From positions 2,025,746 through 2,089,745 of the forward strand of contig NZ_JTDN01000001.1 of NCBI RefSeq assembly GCF_000802385.1: a DNA stretch of 64,000 bases, read 5' to 3'. The stretch is from Croceibacterium mercuriale (GTDB taxonomy: Bacteria; Pseudomonadota; Alphaproteobacteria; Sphingomonadales; Sphingomonadaceae). The first letter of the stretch is position 1. Each line of letters opens with the position of its first letter. This document shows positions 33,883 through 42,208 of this stretch, piece after piece. The notes under the pieces were generated by a model. That model saw only the letters and a list, made by a program, of their open reading frames with translations, ran no database searches and was not told the DNA's origin. Position numbers and translations under genes: made by a program.

Positions 33883-36466
33883 GCGCCGTCTCCAATGTCT
33901 GTCCGGCCAGGATGCGGGCCAGTGCCGGGCGGCACGATCCGCAATTGGTGCCTGCGCCCAGTGCCGCGCCGATCGCGGGCACATCCACCAGCTGCTGGCT
34001 GCGGATCGCGGCAACGATGGTGTGGAGGCCCACATCCAGGCAGGCGCAGACCACCGGGCCGCGGCTTTCCTGCCGCCCCGGCGCGCGCCCGGCCAGCACC
34101 AGCGGGCCATGCTCTGCCCCCAGCTGCGCCACCAGCCAGTCTCGCGGGGGCAGCTCGCCCGTGGCGGTGACGAACAGCGCCGCGGCAAGGCGGCCGTCCT
34201 GCAGCACGGCGATGCGCCGTGTGCCGCGAGCGGGATCACTCGCCTCCATGCGGTGCCCTGCTGGCAGGCTTGCTTCCGGCAGGTCGCCATCGCCGGCCAA
34301 TTCGAACAATACGCCGCCGGGTACCGCCACCCGCACGGCCCACGGGATCGCCGGCAATGGCGCATCGCCGCGCCGGATCAGGAAGCCGCGCCAGCCCAGC
34401 GCGACCGGTTCCAGCCGGGCGGGCGTCTGCTTGAAGCCGGGCTGGCCGGAATGGGGATCGGTGCCGTCGCGCGGCAGCAGGCCGGTGCGCCCGCCGGTGG
34501 CGGTGTGGTCGGTCCAGTGGATCGGCGCGAACAGCTCGCCCCGGCGCTGGCCATCTGCCAGCGCAACGCGGAACAGGCTGGCGCCTTGCGGCGTCGCCAG
34601 TCGGGCAAGGCCGCCATCCGCCACGCCCAGGGCGGCGGCATCGTCGGGATGCACCTCCACCAGCGGCTCCTCCCGATGACGCGCCAGTTTCGGGCTAAGG
34701 CCGGTGCGCGTCATCGTATGCCACTGGTCGCGGTAGCGGCCGGTGTTCAGCACCATCGGCCAGCGCGGCAACGGCGCATCCGCTTCTCGCTGCACCACCG
34801 GCACCAGCCGCGCACGCCCATCGGGCGTGGGGTAGCGGCCTGCCGCGAACGGCTCGCCGCCCCAGCGGACCGGCGCAAGTGCGTCATAAGCGCGGTTGGT
34901 CAGCGCGGCATGCGCGCCAAGGTCCAGCACCCGCGCGCCAGCATTGCGGTAGGCGGTCAGCCGCGCATGTTCACGCCAGATTTCCGCCGGATGATTGTAG
35001 GCGAAGGCATCGCCCCAGCCCATACGCCGGGCAACCTCGCTGACGATCCACCAGTCCGGCCGCGCCGCGCCCGGCAACGGCAGCACGGCGCGCTGCCGGC
35101 TGATGCGGCGTTCGGAATTGGTGACCGTGCCGTCCTTCTCCCCCCAGGCGGCGGCGGGCAGGCGGACATGGGCGTGAAGCGAAGTGTCGGTTTCCGCCAT
35201 CACGTCGGACACGACCACGAACGGGCAGTCGGCCAACGCCTCCCGCACGCGGGCCGCATCGGGCATGGAGACGGCCGGATTGGTCGCCATGATCCACAGC
35301 GCCTTGATCCGCCCTTCCCCCGCGGCGCGGAACAGGTCCACTGCCTTCAGGCCCGGCTTGCTGGCGATGTTCGGCGCGGCCCAGAAGCGGGCTACGTCGG
35401 CACAATCGTCCGGCGTAAACCCGCGATGTGCCGCCAGCGTGGTGGCGAGACCGCCCACTTCGCGCCCGCCCATCGCATTGGGCTGCCCGGTGATGGAGAA
35501 GGGCGAGGCGCCGGGCCGGCCGATGCGCCCGGTGGCGAGGTGCAGGTTCAGGATCGCATTGCCGCCATCGGTGCCGCGCAGCGACTGGTTCACGCCCTGG
35601 CTGAACATCGTGACCGTGCGCGAGTGCGCGGCGAACAGGTCGAAGAAGCGCTGCACATCGGCCGGCGGCAGATCGCAACCCTTTGCCACGCTCCACAGAT
35701 CGTGCCCCTTCGCCAGTGCCTCCCAGAAGCCGTCCGGCACACTCAGCACACTGTCATCCACCAGCCCTTCACGGGCGCAATGCGCCAGCAGGCCGTTCAT
35801 CAGCAGCACGTCGCTGCCGGGCTTCAACGGCAGGTGCAGGTCCGCACCCTCCGCCGTCTCGGTGCGGCGCGGGTCGATCACCACCAGCTTCGTGCCGCGC
35901 TCCTCGCGCGCGGCCATCATCCGCTGGTATAGCACCGGATGGCACCAGGCGGTGTTCGACCCCACCAGCACCAGCAGGTCCGCCGCCTCCAGATCGGCAT
36001 AACTGGCCGGCACCACATCCTCGCCAAAGGCGCGGGTCTGCGCGGCGACCGCGCTGGACATGCACAGCCGCGAATTGGTGTCGATATTGGCGGAGCCGAT
36101 GAAGCCCTTCATCAGCTTGTTGGCGACATAATAATCCTCCGTCAGCAACTGGCCGGAGACATAGAAGGCCACGCTGTCGGGCCCATGCTGCCGGATCGTG
36201 TCGGCGAAGCGCTTCGACACCAGCCCAAGCGCCTTGTCCCAGCTTGCCCGCTTGCCCGCCCCGGCGCGGCCGATCAGCGGGTGCAGCAGCCGCCCCTCCA
36301 GCCCGACGGTCTCGCCCAGATGCGTGCCCTTGGAACACAGCCGGCCGCTGTTGGCCGGGTGCTGCGGATCGCCGGCGATCTCCAGCGCGCGATCCCCGAT
36401 GCGGCGCGCCAGCACGCCGCAGCCGACCCCGCAATAGGCGCAGGTGGTGCGGACGGGCGCATCCAT
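33875..36466 (-). CDS. nasA: Assimilatory nitrate reductase, molybdenum subunit
   Basis: An 863-residue cytosolic nitrate reductase (bis-MGD, DMSO-reductase family). The N-terminal [4Fe-4S] motif is CAYCGVGCGVL ... GRLCSKG, followed by the molybdopterin oxidoreductase core (YYVANKLMKGFIGSANIDTN SRLC; GSNTAWCHPVLY; FSQGVNQSLRGTDGGNAI). A molydopterin dinucleotide-binding domain has VLNTGRYRDQWHTMTRTG. The C-terminus carries a BFD-type [2Fe-2S] domain, VVCACLDVGLHTIVAAI ... NCGSCRPAL, seen in NasA proteins that take electrons directly from a reductase. No twin-arginine signal. It lies two bases from the nirD stop side and overlaps cobA. Confidence 0.95.
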   Translation of the reverse strand: MDAPVRTTCAYCGVGCGVLARRIGDRALEIAGDPQHPANSGRLCSKGTHLGETVGLEGRLLHPLIGRAGAGKRASWDKALGLVSKRFADTIRQHGPDSVAFYVSGQLLTEDYYVANKLMKGFIGSANIDTNSRLCMSSAVAAQTRAFGEDVVPASYADLEAADLLVLVGSNTAWCHPVLYQRMMAAREERGTKLVVIDPRRTETAEGADLHLPLKPGSDVLLMNGLLAHCAREGLVDDSVLSVPDGFWEALAKGHDLWSVAKGCDLPPADVQRFFDLFAAHSRTVTMFSQGVNQSLRGTDGGNAILNLHLATGRIGRPGASPFSITGQPNAMGGREVGGLATTLAAHRGFTPDDCADVARFWAAPNIASKPGLKAVDLFRAAGEGRIKALWIMATNPAVSMPDAARVREALADCPFVVVSDVMAETDTSLHAHVRLPAAAWGEKDGTVTNSERRISRQRAVLPLPGAARPDWWIVSEVARRMGWGDAFAYNHPAEIWREHARLTAYRNAGARVLDLGAHAALTNRAYDALAPVRWGGEPFAAGRYPTPDGRARLVPVVQREADAPLPRWPMVLNTGRYRDQWHTMTRTGLSPKLARHREEPLVEVHPDDAAALGVADGGLARLATPQGASLFRVALADGQRRGELFAPIHWTDHTATGGRTGLLPRDGTDPHSGQPGFKQTPARLEPVALGWRGFLIRRGDAPLPAIPWAVRVAVPGGVLFELAGDGDLPEASLPAGHRMEASDPARGTRRIAVLQDGRLAAALFVTATGELPPRDWLVAQLGAEHGPLVLAGRAPGRQESRGPVVCACLDVGLHTIVAAIRSQQLVDVPAIGAALGAGTNCGSCRPALARILAGQTLETAHG

Positions 36467-36467
36467 T

Positions 36468-36794
36468 TCAGGCCGCGACCCGGATCGGCGCGGCCAGCAG
36501 AATGCGTCCCGCCTCCACCTGTACCGCCACGGTGGGCGTACAGCCCTTGTCCGCCCCCAGCGCCTCGCCCGTTTCCAGGCTGATGCGCCAGTTGTGCAGC
36601 GGGCAGGCGACCGCGTGGCCGTGGATGATGCCCTCGCTCAGCGGACCGTGCTTGTGCGGGCAGCGATTGACCAGCGCAAAGATGCGGTCGTCGCCGGTGC
36701 GGAACACGGCGATGTTCTGGCCATCCAGGGTGACGGAGCGGCTGCCGCGCAGCGGGATGGCATCGACCGGGCCGATATCGATCATGGGGGTCAT
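36468..36794 (-). CDS. nirD: Nitrite reductase (NADH) small subunit
   Basis: A 108-residue Rieske-type small subunit of assimilatory NADH-nitrite reductase. The Rieske cluster ligands are visible as NRCPHKHGPLSEG and CPLHNWRISLETG (Cys-x-His and Cys-x2-His). The domain starts IPLRGSRSVTLDGQNIAVFR. Start ATG 36794 is five bases after the nirB stop, and nasA follows directly, so nirB-nirD-nasA-cobA is one unit. The longer frame to 37076 overlaps nirB and is not used. Confidence 0.95.
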   Translation of the reverse strand: MTPMIDIGPVDAIPLRGSRSVTLDGQNIAVFRTGDDRIFALVNRCPHKHGPLSEGIIHGHAVACPLHNWRISLETGEALGADKGCTPTVAVQVEAGRILLAAPIRVAA

Positions 36795-36799
36795 CGGGA

Positions 36800-39304
36800 T
36801 CACTCCGCGGGTTCGAGCTGCTGGTGAAGGTCGGCATCGCTGCCCGCGACACGCTGTTGCCAGGGATCGTCCTGCGAGAAGCTTTGCGAATGGTGGAACC
36901 GTTCGGCCAATGCGACGCGCTCCGCCGGGTCTGTCAGCAGGCAATCCTGGATATATCCCAACCCCACCCGCTCGATCCACGGGGCGGTCCGCTCCAGATA
37001 GCGGGCCTTCTCGCGGTAGAGCTGGATGAAGGCGGCGCAGTGTTCCAGTACCTCGGCCTCGGTCGTCACCTTGCACAGCAGGTCCGTGACGCGGACCTTG
37101 ATGCCGCCATTGCCGCCGACATGCAGTTCATATCCGCTGTCCACACAGATGATGCCGAAATCCTTGATGGTTGCCTCGGCGCAATTGCGCGGGCAGCCGC
37201 TGACCGCGATCTTGAACTTGTGCGGCATCCAGCTGCCCCAGCTCAGCCGCTCGATGGTGACGCCCAGACCGGTGGAATCCTGCGTGCCGAAGCGGCACCA
37301 TTCGCTGCCCACGCAGGTCTTCACCGTGCGCAGCGCCTTGCCATAGGCGTGGCCGCTGACCATGCCGGCGGCGTTGAGGTCGGCCCAGACGGCGGTGAGG
37401 TCCTCCTTCTTGATGCCGAAGATGTCGAGCCGCTGGCCACCCGTCACCTTCACCATCGGCGCCTCGTACTTTTCCACCACATCGGCGATGGCGCGCAGCT
37501 CGCGCGGGTTGGTGAGCCCGCCCCACATGCGCGGCACGACCGAGTAGGTGCCGTCCTTCTGGATGTTGGCGTGAAGGCGTTCGTTGACGAAGCGGCTTTG
37601 CTGGTCGTCCCGGTACTCGCCCGGCGCCGCGCACAGCAGGTAGTAGTTCAGCGCCGGGCGGCAGCTGGAACAGCCATCGGGGGTGGACCAGTGCAGCAGC
37701 TGCATCACCTCCGGTATGGAGCGCATGCCCTGCGCCACGATCTCGCGCCGCACATCGTCATGGCCGAAGCTGGTGCAGCCGCACATGGTCTTCGGCCCGC
37801 TCTCCACCGCGTCCGCGCCCAGGGTCAACGCCAGCAGCGTTTCCACCAGGCCGGTGCACGAACCGCAGCTGGCCGATGCCTTGCAGGTCTGGCGGACGGC
37901 ATCCAGGCTGGCGGCGCCCGCCTCGATGCAATCCACCACCTGGCCTTTCGTGACGCCGTTGCAGCCGCAGATCTCCGCATCTGCCGGCAGGGCCGCAACG
38001 GCTGCGCTAGGGTCCGCGGGGCCGCCTCCGGCGGCGAAGGCCTGGCCGTAGATCAGCACATCGCGCAGGTCCGCGATATCGGTGCCCTTCTTCAGCAGGT
38101 CGAAATACCAGCTGCCATCGGCGGTATCGCCATACAGCACCGCGCCAATCACCCGGTCGGCCCGCAGCACCACCCGCTTGTAGATCCCGCGCGCCGCATC
38201 GCGCAGCACGATGTCCTCGCACCCTTCCCCGCCGGAAAAGTCCCCGGCGGAGAACACGTCGATGCCTGATACCTTCAGCTTGGTGGAGGTGACGGAACCG
38301 CGGTAGGGGTTGGTCGTGCCGATCAGGCCATCGGCCAGGCTGCGACACATGTCCCACAGCGGCGCGACCAGGCCATAGACCTGTCCGTCGTGCTCCACGC
38401 ATTCGCCCACCGCCAGCACATTGGCATCGCTGGTGACCATGTGGTCGTCCACCTGGATGCCGCGCCCGACTGCCAGCCCGCACTCACGCGCCAGCTTCAC
38501 CGCCGGGCGGATGCCGACCGCCATCACCACCAGGCTGGCCGGGATCTCGCGCCCGTCCTTCAGCCGCACGCCTTCCACGCGGCCCTCGCCATAGATCGCG
38601 GCGGTGTCGGCCCCGGTCAGGACGACCTGCCCGCGCGCCTCCAGCGCCGATTTCAGCAGCCAGCCGGCCGCCTCATCCAGCTGGCGCTCCATCAGGGTCG
38701 GCATCAGGTGCAGCACTGTCACCTGCATTCCGCGCAGCGCCAGCCCGTGCGCCGCCTCCAGCCCCAGCAACCCGCCACCGATCACCACAGCGGACCCGCC
38801 CGCGGCGCTGGCCGCCAGCATCGTGTCGACATCGTTCATGTCACGGAAGCTGATGACACCGGGCAGATCATGCCCCGGCACCGGGATGATGAACGGGTCG
38901 GACCCGGTGGCGATCAGCAGGCGGTCATAGCCAACCGTGCGGCCGGACCGGCTGATGACGGTCCGCGCGTCCCGGTCGATGGCGATCACGGGATCGCTGG
39001 TGACCAGGTCGATGGCGTTGTCGTCGTACCAGTCGCGCGGGTTGATGACGATCTCGTCAAAACTCTTCTCGCCAGCCAGCACCGGCGACAGCATGATCCG
39101 GTTGTAGTTCACATGCGGCTCGGCCCCAAAGATCGTGACGCGCCAGTTGCCGCCGTCGCGCGCCAGCAGCTCCTCCACCGCGCGGCAACCGGCCATGCCA
39201 TTGCCGATCACGACCAGGTGGCGGCGGTCAGGCCTGGTGGCGAGTGCGAGGTCGCCATCACCATCCACCAGGAGGGCCGGTTCGAGGCCGGTCTGCAAGT
39301 CCAT
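36800..39304 (-). CDS. nirB: Nitrite reductase (NADH) large subunit
   Basis: An 834-residue siroheme enzyme reducing nitrite to ammonium with NADH. The FAD-binding N-terminus is HLVVIGNGMAGCRAVEELL; the NADH-binding motif is AVVIGGGLLGLEAAHGLALR. BFD-like [2Fe-2S] blocks follow (ICGCNGVTKGQVVDCI, CGSCTGLVE; MCGCTSFGHDDVR, CSSCRPAL). The siroheme/[4Fe-4S] half has TCVGSEWCRFGTQDS and SGCPRNCAEATIKDFG, giving the four cluster cysteines. ATG 39304 is preceded by GGAG; the frame extends to 39454, but that part is the regulatory leader RNA. Expression is predicted to depend on NasT antitermination in that leader. Confidence 0.96.
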   Translation of the reverse strand: MDLQTGLEPALLVDGDGDLALATRPDRRHLVVIGNGMAGCRAVEELLARDGGNWRVTIFGAEPHVNYNRIMLSPVLAGEKSFDEIVINPRDWYDDNAIDLVTSDPVIAIDRDARTVISRSGRTVGYDRLLIATGSDPFIIPVPGHDLPGVISFRDMNDVDTMLAASAAGGSAVVIGGGLLGLEAAHGLALRGMQVTVLHLMPTLMERQLDEAAGWLLKSALEARGQVVLTGADTAAIYGEGRVEGVRLKDGREIPASLVVMAVGIRPAVKLARECGLAVGRGIQVDDHMVTSDANVLAVGECVEHDGQVYGLVAPLWDMCRSLADGLIGTTNPYRGSVTSTKLKVSGIDVFSAGDFSGGEGCEDIVLRDAARGIYKRVVLRADRVIGAVLYGDTADGSWYFDLLKKGTDIADLRDVLIYGQAFAAGGGPADPSAAVAALPADAEICGCNGVTKGQVVDCIEAGAASLDAVRQTCKASASCGSCTGLVETLLALTLGADAVESGPKTMCGCTSFGHDDVRREIVAQGMRSIPEVMQLLHWSTPDGCSSCRPALNYYLLCAAPGEYRDDQQSRFVNERLHANIQKDGTYSVVPRMWGGLTNPRELRAIADVVEKYEAPMVKVTGGQRLDIFGIKKEDLTAVWADLNAAGMVSGHAYGKALRTVKTCVGSEWCRFGTQDSTGLGVTIERLSWGSWMPHKFKIAVSGCPRNCAEATIKDFGIICVDSGYELHVGGNGGIKVRVTDLLCKVTTEAEVLEHCAAFIQLYREKARYLERTAPWIERVGLGYIQDCLLTDPAERVALAERFHHSQSFSQDDPWQQRVAGSDADLHQQLEPAE

Positions 39305-39323
39305 CGGCTGTGCTCCAAGAACG

Positions 39324-39377
39324 AAAAAAGGCCGCCATCCGGGCCCCGGTTCAACCCGGAGCCTGGATGGCGGCCTT
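39324..39377 (-). terminator. Leader terminator upstream of nirB
   Basis: On the minus strand a 13-bp perfect stem, AAGGCCGCCATCC / GGATGGCGGCCTT, encloses a 24-nt loop region that is itself GC-rich (CCGGGTTGAACCGG), followed by TTTTTT. It stands 20 bp before the nirB ATG, so it must be read through for expression: the expected target of antitermination. Confidence 0.85.
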
Positions 39378-39396
39378 GCCATCAACGGTGCCTTGG

Positions 39397-39448
39397 CGAT
39401 CCTGCAGCGGATCGTCGCGGCGCTGATATCGAGAGCGTCCTTGCTCTC
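39397..39448 (-). promoter_or_regulatory. ANTAR-type two-hairpin RNA motif in the nirB leader
   Basis: Transcribed from the minus strand, hairpin P1 (39448-39431) is GAGAGC-AAGGAC-GCTCTC, a 6-bp stem with a hexaloop having A at position 1 and G at position 4, as ANTAR proteins require. Hairpin P2 (39414-39397) is CGATCC-GCTGCA-GGATCG, also a 6-bp stem and hexaloop with G at position 4 but G rather than A at position 1. The linker is 16 nt, and the terminator follows. NasT is encoded 4 kb away in the same cluster. Confidence 0.75.
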
Positions 39449-39457
39449 TTCCATGTG

Positions 39458-39486
39458 GTTTTAGAACGATCCAAATCGATACTCAA
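39458..39486 (-). promoter_or_regulatory. Predicted nirB operon promoter
   Basis: TTGAGT (39486-39481) and TAAAAC (39463-39458) are 17 bp apart on the minus strand. Transcription from here would start near 39451, immediately before the P1 hairpin at 39448, which supports the assignment. Confidence 0.55.
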
Positions 39487-39529
39487 GCATAAGCAGAAAT
39501 TTTGTTTGCCGACGCGACATGCTGCCGGT

Positions 39530-40726
39530 TCACAGCACCCAGTCATATTGCAGCCAGAACCGGTCCGCATCGCTGCCGAAAGCCTGCGCGTCATAATGCG
39601 CGTAGCGGGCCGACAGCGCGTTCCGGCCGAAGCTGGCGCTGGCCAGCAGGTTCAGCTCGCGGCCATAGGCCCGGTCCTGCCGGTCGCTGCGATACCAGTG
39701 CCATGCCGCCTGCAATGCCAGCACGTCCGCCGCGCCGGCCTTCTTCCACGTGCGGCCGGCCTGCAGGTAGACGTCCTGCACGCCATCGGCCGGCGTGGTC
39801 AGGAACCTGTCGGCCCAGCCCTGGAACTTGAAGTTGGTACCTGACGGCGTCTGGAAGCTGGTCAGTGGCGTGCCATCATCCGCCCCCAGCAGCTCGTACC
39901 CGCCACCCAGCCGCCAGCCGCCGCCTTCCAGCGCGGCATCCGCCAGCCAGTAGCGGGCGCGGTAATCCTCGGGACTGCCGCGCCAGTCCGCCTGCCGCGC
40001 ATGGGACAGCTGGTAGGCCAGCGCCCACCCGCCGCCGACCGGCTGCGCGCCCGTCAGCCGCACGCCGTAGCTCTGACTCGACTGCCGCTGCAACGCCGTC
40101 TCGTCCTGGTCGAGCAGATAGCCAAAAGCGGTTACTTTCCCGATAGGAGAGGTCCAGGCGAGATTGGCGAGGACCTTGTCCCCACCCACCGCCTGTGGCC
40201 GAGCGCCGCGCCCGTCGAAGCCCCAGATGGTCCGCACGCTCCACGCATAGGTCAGGTCCGCCTTCAGGCCCGTTGCGGGAGCGATCTCAGCGCGAGCCGC
40301 GTCGAACGTCTGGGCATTGGCGCGGAAGGCGACATTGCCGATGAACCGCTCGTCATCCAGCGCGATGCGTTGCCGCCCGGCAGTCAACACCAGCAGGTCG
40401 CTGCGATACTGCACTTGAGCGCGGTAGAGGGCGAAGTTCTCCGGATCGGCCACCAGCGGCCGGGTGGCAGGGCCGTGCAGGCCCTCATTGTAGCGGTCCA
40501 CCGGCGCCCACAGTGCCTGCCCCTCCACCAGCACGCCGATCGGCCCGCTGGTGACCGTCGCGCCTGCCCGCACCCGCAGTACCAGCGCATCGGCGTCCTG
40601 CGGCAGCTCGGCCTGCTCGACATGCTCATACCGCGTCCGGACTTCCAGCAGCGGAGTGATGTCCTGCGCGGCCGCAGGACTGGCGGCAAGCATCGTGCCC
40701 GCCGCCAGCAGGCCGATGGCCCGCAT
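39530..40726 (-). CDS. Outer-membrane porin (alginate-export type) of the nitrate cluster
   Basis: A 398-residue exported beta-barrel. The signal peptide is MRAIGLLAAGTMLAASPAAA. Alternating strands such as VLVEGQALWAPVDRYNEGL, LTAGRQRIALDDERFIGNV and RFWLQYDWVL at the C-terminus match the alginate-export/porin family often found in alphaproteobacterial nitrate clusters. It starts within the stop codon of the MFS transporter (TGATG), so the two are co-translated, and it presumably lets nitrate cross the outer membrane. The larger ORF reaching 41290 is just frame extension over the transporter. Confidence 0.85.
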   Translation of the reverse strand: MRAIGLLAAGTMLAASPAAAQDITPLLEVRTRYEHVEQAELPQDADALVLRVRAGATVTSGPIGVLVEGQALWAPVDRYNEGLHGPATRPLVADPENFALYRAQVQYRSDLLVLTAGRQRIALDDERFIGNVAFRANAQTFDAARAEIAPATGLKADLTYAWSVRTIWGFDGRGARPQAVGGDKVLANLAWTSPIGKVTAFGYLLDQDETALQRQSSQSYGVRLTGAQPVGGGWALAYQLSHARQADWRGSPEDYRARYWLADAALEGGGWRLGGGYELLGADDGTPLTSFQTPSGTNFKFQGWADRFLTTPADGVQDVYLQAGRTWKKAGAADVLALQAAWHWYRSDRQDRAYGRELNLLASASFGRNALSARYAHYDAQAFGSDADRFWLQYDWVL

Positions 40727-41985
40727 CAGATCCGCGCTGCGGTAGACCAGCGCGCGCGCCAGCCCGCCTTCACCGCCAGCAGCCCGCCCAGCGCCAGCAC
40801 GGCCAGCGCGGCGAACACCAGGAAACCACCCGCGAAGCTGCCGGTGAACTGCCGCGCCACGCCCAGCGACGATGCGAGCCAGAACCCGCCTACGCCGCCG
40901 GCCATGCCGACAAGCCCGGTCATCACCCCGATCTCCTGTCCGAAACGCTGCGGCACCAGCTGGAACACCGCACCATTGCCTGTGCCCAGCGCCAGCATCG
41001 CCAGCACGAACAGCGCCAGCGCTGATACCAACGTGCTGGCGATGCTGACACCGGCCAGCGCGATCGCGGCGACGGCGAACACCACCAGCAGCGCGCGAAT
41101 GCCGCCCACCCGGTCCGCCAGCGCACCGCCCATCGGCCGCACAAGCGATCCCGCGAACACGCAGGCCGCCGTGCAATATCCAGCCGCCACCGTGGTCAGC
41201 GCGAACCTGTCGGTGAAGTAGATCGTCAGCGAGGAGGCGAGCCCGGAGAAGCCGCCGAAGGTGACCGCGTAAAAGCCCATGAGCCACCACGCGTCACCCG
41301 TCTTCAACGGTGTGAAATGGGCGGCGATAGGCTTGGCCGCTGGCTGGCCTGGCGCGTCCTTCGCCATGATCATGTACATGACGAAAACGATCGACAGCGG
41401 AATGCACGCGAGGCCCAGGACCGCGTTCCAGCCGAACAGCTTGGCCAGAGTCGGCGCGAACAAGGCGGCGAGCACCGTGCCGGAATTACCCATGCCGGCT
41501 AGGCCCATCGCCTTACCCTGGTGTTCGGCCGGGTACCACCGGCTGGCGAGCGGCAGGGCGATGGCGAAGCTGGCTCCGGCAAAGCCCAGGATCACGCCCA
41601 GCACCAGCGTGCCGCCGAAGGAGTCCACTCCCAGCGTCCAGGCGCTCAGCAGGCCGCCGATCACGATCAGTTGACCAATCGCGCCCGACCGCTTGGGACC
41701 GATCCGGTCCACCAGCAACCCGTTCACCACCCGCAGAGCTGCGCCCATCAGGGTCGGCGTGGCGACCATCAACCCCTTCTGCGCCGGGCTGAGCGACAGG
41801 GCCGCGGCAATGTCCGGTGCCAGCGGCCCAAGGATAACCCACACCATGAAGGCGAAGTCGAAATACAGGAAGGCGGCGATCAGCGTGGGCGTGTGCCCGC
41901 TGCGCCAGAAGCTGTCGGCGGCCTGCTTGGCGGCGGGCGCAGTTGACGGCGGGCGATCGGTGCCGGCCAGATAAGCGGTTGCCAT
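40726..41985 (-). CDS. MFS nitrate/nitrite transporter (NNP family)
   Basis: A 419-residue inner-membrane transporter with about twelve hydrophobic segments. NNP-family features are FAFMVWVILGPLAPDIAAAL, LVDRIGPKRSGAIGQLIVIG and the nitrate-signature-like Gly-rich stretches GVILGFAGASFAIALPLASR and GMAGGVGGFWLASSLG. It imports nitrate for NasA. ATG 41985 is preceded by TGGGGGAAC; the frame extends to 42033, but this is leader RNA. The leader (42035-42160) contains an ANTAR motif and terminator as in nirB, so uptake and reduction are induced together. The porin follows with a one-base overlap. Confidence 0.92.
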   Translation of the reverse strand: MATAYLAGTDRPPSTAPAAKQAADSFWRSGHTPTLIAAFLYFDFAFMVWVILGPLAPDIAAALSLSPAQKGLMVATPTLMGAALRVVNGLLVDRIGPKRSGAIGQLIVIGGLLSAWTLGVDSFGGTLVLGVILGFAGASFAIALPLASRWYPAEHQGKAMGLAGMGNSGTVLAALFAPTLAKLFGWNAVLGLACIPLSIVFVMYMIMAKDAPGQPAAKPIAAHFTPLKTGDAWWLMGFYAVTFGGFSGLASSLTIYFTDRFALTTVAAGYCTAACVFAGSLVRPMGGALADRVGGIRALLVVFAVAAIALAGVSIASTLVSALALFVLAMLALGTGNGAVFQLVPQRFGQEIGVMTGLVGMAGGVGGFWLASSLGVARQFTGSFAGGFLVFAALAVLALGGLLAVKAGWRARWSTAARI

Positions 41986-42034
41986 GATGTTGTTCCCCCA
42001 GGCATCCGGCGCGGCACGCCGGATCGTGGACACG

Positions 42035-42086
42035 AAAAAAGCCGCGGCCGTACAGGCATGTTGATGCCCATACGGTCAGCGGCTTT
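42035..42086 (-). terminator. Leader terminator upstream of the nitrate transporter
   Basis: On the minus strand AAAGCCGC ... GCGGCTTTTTT forms an 8-bp outer stem around an internal stem (CCGTATGGGCAT / ATGCCTGTACGG) and ends in a T-run, 50 bp before the transporter ATG. It is positioned as the attenuator controlled by the two upstream hairpins. Confidence 0.8.
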
Positions 42087-42112
42087 GCTGCTTTTTGCTG
42101 GTGCTGTCCGTG

Positions 42113-42160
42113 CCCCGCCCCTGGGGAGGTCAGCCTGTTTGTTCGCACATCGTTGCACGA
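42113..42160 (-). promoter_or_regulatory. ANTAR-type two-hairpin RNA motif in the transporter leader
   Basis: P1 (42160-42143) is TCGTGC-AACGAT-GTGCGA, with a hexaloop A1/G4 and two wobble pairs. P2 (42126-42113) is CCCC-AGGGGC-GGGG, again a hexaloop with A1 and G4. Both loops satisfy the ANTAR recognition rule, and the order promoter, P1, P2, terminator, gene matches the nirB leader although the sequences differ. Confidence 0.75.
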
Positions 42161-42168
42161 GCCGGGAC

Positions 42169-42197
42169 ACAATCACCCAGCCACTGGCCCTTTGCAA
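42169..42197 (-). promoter_or_regulatory. Predicted nitrate transporter promoter
   Basis: TTGCAA (42197-42192) and GATTGT (42174-42169) with a 17-bp spacer on the minus strand; the start point would fall near 42162, just ahead of P1 at 42160. The -10 match is weak, but the geometry equals that of the nirB promoter. Confidence 0.45.
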
Positions 42198-42208
42198 GCA
42201 ATTCTTCG

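Noticed and set aside
33374..35932. 852-codon plus-strand frame opposite cobA and nasA
   Set aside because: Shadow ORF; nasA and cobA carry all cofactor motifs on the other strand.
36824..38269. 481-codon plus-strand frame opposite nirB
   Set aside because: Antisense shadow of nirB, whose siroheme and flavin motifs are complete.
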